A stretch of DNA of 64,000 nt, taken from Alisma plantago-aquatica (lineage: Eukaryota; Streptophyta; Magnoliopsida; Alismatales; Alismataceae). Positions 56,509 through 64,000 of the stretch are shown piece by piece. The notes under the pieces are model-generated. The model did no database searches. It worked only from the letters and a program-made list of their open reading frames with translations, and had not been told where the DNA came from. Positions within the stretch are counted from its first letter, which is position 1. Every line of letters starts with the position of its first letter. Position numbers and translations under genes: made by a program. Location of the stretch: the NCBI GenBank assembly GCA_963693085.1, contig OY856410.1, positions 1,391,848,863-1,391,912,862 on the forward strand, in the 5' to 3' direction.

Positions 56509-59500
56509 GGATGTTACAACCCCAACTTTTGGGTTCAGTTGGTGAGAAATGTAATTTCTCATATTAAAGATATTGGAACAAATAATGATATAATTTGTTT
56601 TGAATAAATGGATTTCGTTTACAATAGCCTTGATTATTGTTTTGTGGGATTTATTGGCTATTGGGCCCAATAACCAGGAAAAGACAAAAGAAACTCCATT
56701 ATTTGAGAAAATGAAGAAAAGAAAGATGTAGAAACCTCTAGAAGGCAAAAGAATATAATCCAAAGTTGGATTTCGTGCCTCTTGGGTTCCTTGGGTTCCA
56801 AGGAGTCCAAAGTTGCAAAGAGAAAGCAATAAGAAAAGAAAGAATAATTAAATATTTCTTTATTAAGAAAGAAATTGAAAATAATGATAAAATGTGGAAA
56901 ATAAGTGGAAAGAGGTATAATTGAGTTATCCTTAGTGGATTTTCGTATGCAAAGGATTCTTAATGTTAAATGGAATTCCAATGAGGAAAATAAAAAGAAA
57001 GATAAAGAGAAATCCTCAAAAAGAGATATTTTAATAAGAAATAAACAAGATAATGAGAAATAATGAATATAGATGCATCTAGAAGGATAATAAGTATCCT
57101 TAAAAAGGAATTTTGAAATATTGGAGTTTCTTAAAGTCCAAGGAGCCCCAATGGAGAAGAAAGAAAGAGAAAATATCAATAATGAAAAATAAGAGGATAA
57201 TGTGATACATTATTAATGATTTTGGTGGCATTGCTAAAAAGGAAGTATTTTCTATTAAATGAAAATAGTTTTTGTGTCAATGGGATAAAAGTCAAGCAAT
57301 AAAGAGAATAAGTAAGAGGAATTTCGAATTCCTAATATCTAAAGAGCAAAGTATATTTAAAGGGATAATGAAGAGAGAGAAGATTTCTTCTTCATGAAGG
57401 AATATGGTTCCAAGTTGGAAAAAGACTTTGTTTCTTTGTGGGCAAGTATCTTAGGGCGTTGATACCCTCCCCTATATAAGGGGTAGAGCCTTTGGCTCAA
57501 GCTTAAGAGAATCCCAAGCCCCTTCTCTCTCTCCCATCTTCCTCTTCGTTTAAACCCTAACTATGAGATGTAATGTTGTGAGGGGACAACAAGGGAGCTG
57601 CGATGGGTCTCGAGGGAGGCACGAAGCTCCCACGACAACCCAGGAAGGGACATCTATCTTTCTCACACTACCGTCTTCGCACAAATGCCACCAAAGGCCT
57701 GCAAACCTGCAGCAATCATGGGCTTGGATCACGTAGGATCGGGCATCTTGGCTGTGACTCGGAGTCTCCACGCATACGTAGGGGTGCTGTGGAGTTAGGG
57801 CAACGTTTGGCGACAATCTCTAGCCGTAAGGAGGTGGAGAAGACCCCCCCCCATTTGGCTGCAACTGCAGTAGTGCTAGGTTAGCGTGAGGAAGAAGAAG
57901 GGCAGGTGCCTTTGGATGGATTTTCCCTCCGCGGGCTGAAGAGCCGACCCACTTAACCAAGGGCAAAGATGACTTTTTGTTATGTTTCCAAAAACTAGCA
58001 ACGTTGCATGCAATGAGTGACGTGGCACATTCTGATTGGCTATGGTAAGTAATATCTTGCAAAAATCGTATTTAAATATCGGTAGCTCGAATGGGTACGC
58101 ATAAAATATGAAAATTGCTCAAAAAATGAGAGGAATTCATTAAAAATGGTTTCAGAGGCTAAATACTCTTGCTATTCGAAAAGTAGTGTAAGTTATCAAC
58201 TTTAATGAATTAAAGATCAAGAAGCCCTATTTTGCAATGATTAATGTATTTAGTACGGTTTAATGGATGATTAAAGTTGATATTAACCTGTCAATTGTAA
58301 AAAGGTACATTAAGAACAAAAAAGATGAACTTTGCACGTAATTGGTTAATTTAGAGTTTCATGTGCATACATATGATTTAATGGGCCTTGAAACCCTAAT
58401 ATTAGTAAATATGATTCTTAATGGCTTTAATTGTTCAATTTCATGATTAAAGTTGAGATACGATAATTCTAAGATATTTCGAGTATAAAAGTTCCTAATT
58501 GTGGATAAATACCCTTATGTAGTAATTAGGGCTTTCTAATGGATAAAGGTAGAATTAATGACAAATAGAGTTCATACGTGAATTAGACCATAATGAACTA
58601 TGAATTGATGATAAATGAGCATAATGATCTTGTCATGAATTAAAAGGATAAAAATGGAAGCTTTAATGTAAAAGAGGCTTAATGGACTTAATTTATGGTT
58701 AATTATGCTTTTTCTAATATCGGGGTTATATGTTGTTTAAAGATAACCTTAGTATCTTTCATGAAGAATAGATGAGATAATTAGGGTTTGTGAGTAATTG
58801 TATAAAATTAGGGTTTAAAATAGTAAGAGATGAAGGGAAACCCTAATTGCAATGAAAACCCTAAAAATGGACTAGAAACCCTAGGAAGCGAGCTAGGTTT
58901 AGTAGATCTTGATGGCATGATTAATAATAGGAAATTGTATGCATATTTCAGGATCTCATTATGTGATTGCTTGCCTAACTGGATATCTTGGATTATTCTG
59001 TCTCGAGTCAGTCTGACAGGTATGTGGTTACACTTATGGATAACTGCTTTAGTTTTACGGCGATTCTCGAACGCTTTTATCGGTTGCCTGAAAATAACTA
59101 CTTGGATGACTTTTTTTATCATGCAACTATAAAGTGACTATGATTATCACTATAAATGTGTATATATATATAACTGGCTTAGATCCAGGTCCTCCTCTGT
59201 GGCTTTGTAAATGCTAAAAAGGGTAACCTAGAGCAAGGTCTAGGCTATCATGAGCTAGAAATTGGGCTACCCACGTGTAGTGCCATGAGACTCTCTAGCA
59301 CACCATGAGTTAAGGAGTGGGATACCTACGAGTAGTGCCATGTGACTCAACCCTAGAAATTGATTTACCTGTTAGGTAGGATAATGAGGGATTTAATGGG
59401 GATCTACCGTAAGGAAGGTAGCATCCAGGTCCACTGTAGGGATAGCACAGAGGATAGGATATGTATGGATCACACAGTTATATTTAAAATGTAAAGTTGT

Positions 59501-59898
59501 TTTTTAAATCCTAGTTGACTGCAATATGTTATTACAGTTAATTGCATGATTATTGTTTCCCCCACATACTAGCTTTATGTTGACCGACATTTTGTTTGTC
59601 GGCGTTTTAGGTACAAGTGAAAAGAACAAATAGTAAAGTGGCATATGTGGAATTAAATGAGAATTAAATTTCAAAGGAGGATTGGTTAGAATAGACTCCA
59701 TGTGGATAGAAGTAGATATCCAAGTTTTTTGAAAAAGGTATGAAAAGTTTAATTTTATTACAACCTTTTAGTTTAGTTTGGTAGAATTTGATAATTATTA
59801 TCGATGATTTGTTGAACCCTTGATCCGGAAATTGGGATAACAACTCTGACCTCTTGGTCTCCCTTACTTGGGGGTTACTGGGAGGTGGGGTCGTTACA
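56509..59898 (+). repeat. 3' LTR of the chromovirus, 3.39 kb
   Basis: Starts TGTTACAACCCC next to the PPT and ends GGGGTCGTTACA, an imperfect inverted match to the start. The right flank AGTCC would be the target copy; no left partner was found because the 5' end of the element is missing. U3 is A/G-rich; the minus-strand frames across it (56,317-56,829; 56,658-57,179) reflect that composition. GC- and CpG-richer sequence follows the TATA box (57,540-57,960), with frames that I do not consider genes. Confidence 0.85.
57473..57479 (+). promoter_or_regulatory. TATA box of the chromovirus LTR
   Basis: TATATAA in CCCCTATATAAGGGGTAGAG, about 965 bases into the LTR, followed by a C/T-rich stretch (TTCTCTCTCTCCCATC) typical of a plant transcription start region. 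Confidence 0.75.
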
Positions 59899-61045
59899 AG
59901 TCCATTGTGGAGTCTCTCAAGAAAATTACCTTGAAGCAAGATAGCTCCAAGTCCTATTTAATGCATATGAAAGAGGAGGAGAATGACATCAACGATAGTT
60001 GCTACAATAGCAAGTGAACTCTTCTAATCTATATGCAAAGTGTGCCTGCCATGACCACTCTACCCTCATTTTCTGACTTCCATTCAATGTCATGGTGAAT
60101 AATGCCCCAATACAAGTTGAATATGGGTAGTAGATGAAGGACCTCAACTCCATTCGTAGCATTCTTGGAGAGACCTACTACAATCCCAACTAGACTAGAA
60201 ACCATCTTGACTTCTAATATGGCAGTGCATCTGTTGTAGAAAATGTGTCATGCTCAGGTGAACAACCAAGATTGTGGTCCTCCTGGGATGAAATACAATG
60301 AAAAAAAAGTAAAGCAACCAAGGCAATAATAGGGGGAATTTTTGTAATCATGGTTACATCCATGGATAAAATTTTCAAAATCCTAATCAAGCACCACAAA
60401 TGCCACAGTCCAACAATTAGGCATCCAATCATTCCAAGATTTCTACCATAGAACAGATGCTCCTGACTCAACAAATGATGCTAGAAAATGAGAAAGCATA
60501 TCAAAAGTTGATTGAGCCTCAGTTACCCTAGCTCTCATCTTCCCTTTGTTCTATTGTAGGTACCTTTGTTGGGAAACTTGAGAATAGTCCAAATCCTACC
60601 TGAGCAACTGAAGGTCATCCCCACACATTTAGGGAACGTGTATGAACCACCCCCTCATTGAAGCCAACTGATTTACCCATTGACTTTGATGATAATGACA
60701 TGGTGCTAGTTGAGAAGGATCAAGTTCCATATACCTCTATGGATGTGGAAACAAGCAAGGAAACCAGCATGAAAAAGCCACGTGTTAATTCAATTGAGCT
60801 CAATGTACCTGTCTACAACCCTAGGCCTCCCTATCAAGCGTGCCTCAAGCAAAAAAATTTGGACACTAGATTCTTGAGATTCAAGGAAGCTATGAAGAAG
60901 CTTCATGGGGACAACCCCTTTTTGGATTCCCTTTCTAAAATCCCAGATTGGTTCAAATATTTGAAGACTTTGTTGGCTAGGAAGTACCCCATAGATGAGT
61001 ACACGATAGTGAAATTAGAAAGAACTATTCTGACATCATCCTAAA
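59899..61045 (+). pseudogene. Athila-type Gypsy gag 3' part and start of pol
   Basis: Plus-strand frames read MQSVPAMTTLPSFSDFHS near 60,030, a Q/N-rich stretch (NQAPQMPQSNN) near 60,385-60,420 and EQMLLTQQMMLENE at about 60,450-60,495, which fits the Q/N-rich Gag tail and linker of Athila elements. The frame 60,658-61,044 is open for 128 codons and reads PVYNPRPPYQACLKQKNLDT, then FKEAMKKLHGDNPFLDSLSK and IPDWFKYLKTLL. This matches the block between gag and protease of Athila/Tat polyproteins (Y.P..P.P......L...F..F......L..N.P.L.A....P...KFLK.L). The sequence begins directly at the chromovirus LTR edge, so the 5' gag is elsewhere or lost. Confidence 0.75.
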
Positions 61046-61899
61046 TAAAATGCCCAAGAAGAAATAACATCTTGGTTCATTTGTGGTTGGTTTCTACCTT
61101 GGTGACAACATTTGCATGATGAGACTTGAAAACTTAGGTGTAAGTGTATTCATCATGCCATAGATTGGGATTCACCAAGCCTGTACATACTCCTGTGACC
61201 ATTCATCTAGTATATTACTCCATGATGAAGCCCATGGGAATCATAGAGGACATTCATCTAGTAGATTACTCCTTAATACATATTGAACCTTGATTGAAGT
61301 AGAGATATTTCATGTTATTTTGAGATTAGGAAGAGAAACACTCGAGTTCAAGGTGTTTGGCAGCATGAAGGCCACTAGCATCCATGAGAAAGTGTTCTTA
61401 ATTGATTGCATTGACAAGAAAAGTCATCTTAGATAGGAAGGTGACATTTTTAAAGACATGTTGCAAACACTCTTCCATAAGGTTCATTTTTTTATGATGA
61501 ACAAGTCATCCCAATGCAGATTCCTTCTGCATACCTTTGAGGAAGATCCCCAAGAAGAATTTCAAGAGATGAAATGGTATCTATTGTTGAAGATAAGTCA
61601 GAACCACCAAAGGCTCAAGAGATGAGATCCCTACTTGAGGGGCTAAAGTATGTCATCCTTGATGAGAAGCAAACTTGTTTAGTAATCATAAATTCATATC
61701 CCACACTAGAGAAAAAAGACAAGTTGTTGACATAGCTGGAGAAAAGAAAGCATCCATGGTTTATGAATTGATTGATCCAATAGTTGTGAGTCAAGCCATT
61801 CTTATGAACAAGTTTCCCATGGTAGAAGAATAAAACCTTCTAAAGACCCTTAGCACAAATCGAATTCCAACATGAAGGAGGTGATTCATCCATAGGTTA

Positions 61900-62570
61900 T
61901 TCAATTGAAAAGTGCAAGAATTATCTACCCCATTTCATATTCTCCCTGGGCCAGCCCCATGAAAGTTGTTCCCAATAAGGGTGATATCAATATAGTGTAT
62001 AATGAAAATAATGAACTCATCCCACCCGCATTGTCACAGGGTGGAGAATGTGCATTTATAAAAAAAGGCTGAACAAAGCTACTAAGAGAAATCACTTCCC
62101 TCCTCCCTTCCATGATCAAGTCCTTGATCACTTGGATCATCAAGAGTTATTCTACTATCTAGACTTTATGTTGACTTCTTTTAGATTCCTATTCATCTAG
62201 ATGAACAAGATGAAACCACATTCATAAGCCCTTTCAGCACTTATGCCTTTAAGAGGATGCCCTTCACGTTGTGTAATGCCCCTACCACCTTCTAGTGTTG
62301 TATGGTTTCCATTTTTATAGGTTTGATGGAAGTATTTGTGTATGATTTCTTCATCTATGATGACTCTTTTGACTCTTGTTTTCACTACCTATCTTTGATG
62401 TTAGAAAGATGTGAAGAAGTACATTTGGTGTTGAATTAGGAGAAATGGCACTTCATGATGAAGGAGGCCATTCTCCTAGGCCACAAAGTGATAAGTAGAG
62501 GGATTGAGGTTTATAAGGCAATGATTGAAGTATTAAAAATCTTCACCCACCCTCAAATTTCAAAGACGTT
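61900..62570 (+). pseudogene. Athila reverse transcriptase remnant
   Basis: Plus-strand blocks read IYPISYSPWASPMKVVPNKG, then NENNELIP, RLNKATKRNHFPPPFHDQVL near 61,918-62,140, matching Athila RT (S.WVSPV..VPKKG, N..NELIP, RKLN.ATRKDHFPLPFIDQML). LPFMPFGLCNAPATF-like remnants (RMPFTLCNAPTTF) lie near 62,250-62,295. The catalytic YMDDF block is changed to VYDF near 62,340, losing the first catalytic aspartate. ILLGHKVISRGIEVYKA follows at about 62,470. The segment 61,046-61,900 should hold protease; only VFIMP and LGRETLEFKVFG are suggestive. Confidence 0.85.
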
Positions 62571-63240
62571 TGTGCCTTCTTGGCATACAATCGATTCTAC
62601 TACTGGTTCATCAAATATTTCTCCAAAATTGCTAAGTCAATGACCAATCTTCTACTAAAGGATGACATATTTTCTTTTGATGTTGCTTTCATGGAAAGCT
62701 TCACCACCTTGAAGGATTCTCTCACTACCATGTCCATCATTCGAGCACCAGACTGGTCTGAACCTTTTGAGATCATGTGTGATTCTAGGGACTATGTCGT
62801 GGGAGTGGTCTTAGGCCAGTATATTGACAAGATGCTTTGTGCCATCTATTATGCCTTGAAAACTCTTGATGAATTGTAGTAGAATGGTGCCAAAACAGAG
62901 AAAGAATATCTTTCTATCATTTACGCCTTCAAAAAACTCAGATCCTACCTTGTCGTCTCCAAAGTGATTGTCTACACCAACCATGCCGCCACCCGTTATT
63001 TGACAATGAAGAAGGATGCAAAAGCCTAGACCCATATGGTGGGTCCTCTTACTACAAGAATTCAATCTTTAGATCCATGATAAGAATGTAGGCAAGAAAG
63101 TCATAGCAGATCACTTTAGTCGAATGCATCCCCTTAACAATGATAGTGGCCCCACTGATGATTCCCTTTCAGACGATCAGCTAATGAAAGTTTCATCTGA
63201 CATTCCATGGTTTGTAGACTTTGTGAATGACCTTGTTGCA
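62571..63240 (+). pseudogene. Athila RNase H remnant
   Basis: Reads FLAYNRFYYWFIKYFSKIAK, IRAPDWSEPFEIMCDSRDYV and VGVVLGQ (62,577-62,825), matching Athila (FLGH..FYRRFI..FS.I..P; APDW..PFELMCDASDYAVGAVLGQ). At 62,895-63,020 it reads TEKEYLSIIYAFKKLRSYLV and VIVYTNHAATRYL, where the family has YTDHAALKYL; the aspartate is asparagine by a G-to-A change. A tail VADHLSR-like block (IADHFSRM) lies near 63,105. Stops near 62,877 and 63,029 break it. Confidence 0.85.
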
Positions 63241-63399
63241 TGAGTCATATCACTCGAATACATAGGCCACACGAAGAAGAAATACTTCGATGATGTTAAG
63301 AAGTACTGTTGGGATTTACCATACCTCTTCTACCGTGGTACCTTGGTGATGATGGCCTATACTGAAGGTGTGTTGTTGGAGAAGAAGGACAAGCAATTC

Positions 63400-64000
63400 T
63401 TGATAAATGTCACTCAGCCCAACAAGTGGCCACATGAGGACTAAGAAGACTCCTTTGAAAGTTCTTCAGTGCAAATTTTATTGTCCTATCATCTTCAAAG
63501 ATTCTTATGAGTACATTTTATCTTGCAATCTATACCAAAGGTTTAGAAATATTTCTAAGTTTGAGGAGATTCCTTTGACATATTTGTAAAAAGGAGAGCT
63601 TTTTGATGTTTGGGGATTGAACTACATGGGTCCATTCCAACCTTATTACGGATACTCTTACATTCTTGTTGTGGTATATTATATGTCCAAGTGGGTTGAG
63701 GTGATCATCACTACCAAAAGTGACTCAAAGCCCATTATGAAGTTGTTTAAGGATATCATCTTCCCTAGGTTCAAGGTAACACACACAATAATCTTTGATG
63801 GAGGGTCACATTTCTTAGGGAAAAAGTTTGAGCTCTTACTAAAAAGATATTGTGTTAATCATTGAGTAGCTATGACATATCATCCTCAAACCAACAACCA
63901 AGTTGAGGTGTCCAACTAGCAAATCAAAGCCATCCTTGAGAACATAATTAGAAAAATGAAAAAAGATTGGGCATTGAAGCTCAATGATGACTTGTGGGCA
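63400..64000 (+). pseudogene. Athila integrase remnant, cut by the window edge
   Basis: Reads YCPIIFKDSYEYILSCNLYQ (63,480-63,540; family YWPTMFKDA..FV..CD.CQ, one zinc cysteine changed to Y and another residue altered), then FDVWGLNYMGPFQPYYG at 63,601-63,650, where the family has WGIDFMGPF; the first catalytic aspartate is asparagine. The second catalytic block IIFDGGSHFLGKKFELLLKR keeps D, and QVEVSN keeps E near 63,905. The frame carries stops at 63,588 and 63,864 and runs off the right edge near KKDWALKLNDDLWA. YHPQT before it is intact. Confidence 0.88.

Noticed and set aside
56317..57179. Long minus-strand open frames of 170 and 173 codons.
   Set aside because: They lie in the A/G-rich U3 of the chromovirus LTR, have no domain, are rich in F, S, L and I as expected from reversed purine-rich DNA, and run against the element.
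57603..57884. Plus-strand frame of 93 codons and overlapping minus-strand frame in a GC-rich stretch.
   Set aside because: It is inside the R/U5 part of the chromovirus LTR, after its TATA box; higher GC removes stop codons by chance.

Overview
The window is a stretch of nuclear DNA from a flowering plant, most likely one with a large repeat-rich genome; the species cannot be read from the sequence. The evidence is the mixture of plant transposon families (Sirevirus and other Copia elements, Athila- and Del/Tekay-type Gypsy elements, an L1-type LINE, a small Helitron), their nesting inside one another, the low GC content, and the near absence of open reading frames free of stops. I found no intact protein-coding gene, rRNA, tRNA or CRISPR array. 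Almost every coding trace is a decayed transposon gene.

Layout. (1) 1-12,430, plus strand: remnants of two Copia elements. The second is interrupted at 1577 by a 3.2-kb LTR-like unit, which is itself interrupted by a 4.69-kb unit at 3886-8575. Both insertions have 5-bp target duplications, and the Copia reading frame resumes exactly after the outer one. (2) 13,093-13,395: a 303-bp non-autonomous Helitron. (3) 13,396-15,507: the only low-copy-looking DNA, with a CpG-rich 0.65-kb island at 14,200-14,850 holding E2F-like, MSA-like and TGGGCC motifs and a possible first exon on the minus strand. (4) 15,780-44,120, plus strand: the 3' end of a LINE ORF2, split at 16,096/43,884 by a complete minus-strand Sirevirus (16,097-43,878, TSD CACCT). 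The Sirevirus keeps gag, a second ORF, a primer binding site and a multiple polypurine tract, but no recognisable pol. Its 3' LTR holds two giant solo-LTR-like insertions in opposite orientation (17,327-22,408 minus; 22,635-27,547 plus). Its gag is split by a full-length plus-strand Copia element (32,258-41,883) with 2.2-kb LTRs. (5) 44,200-50,200: mostly unassignable AT-rich DNA. (6) 50,200-64,000, plus strand: the LTR end and primer binding site of an Athila-like element, poorly readable sequence, the 3' half of a Del/Tekay chromovirus (integrase, chromodomain, polypurine tract and 3.39-kb LTR, about 55,090-59,898), then Athila gag-pol running off the right edge.

How the parts relate. The order of insertion can be read from target duplications: LINE, then Sirevirus, then the three elements inside it; and Copia, then outer LTR, then nested LTR. 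Many stops and lost catalytic residues look like C-to-T or G-to-A transitions, as expected of long-methylated repeats. The most unusual points are the pol-less Sirevirus with an internal promoter that appears to copy its own LTR signals, the set of four 3.2-5.1-kb solo LTRs without any internal partner, the motif-saturated LTR at 19,780-20,910, and the small CpG island.
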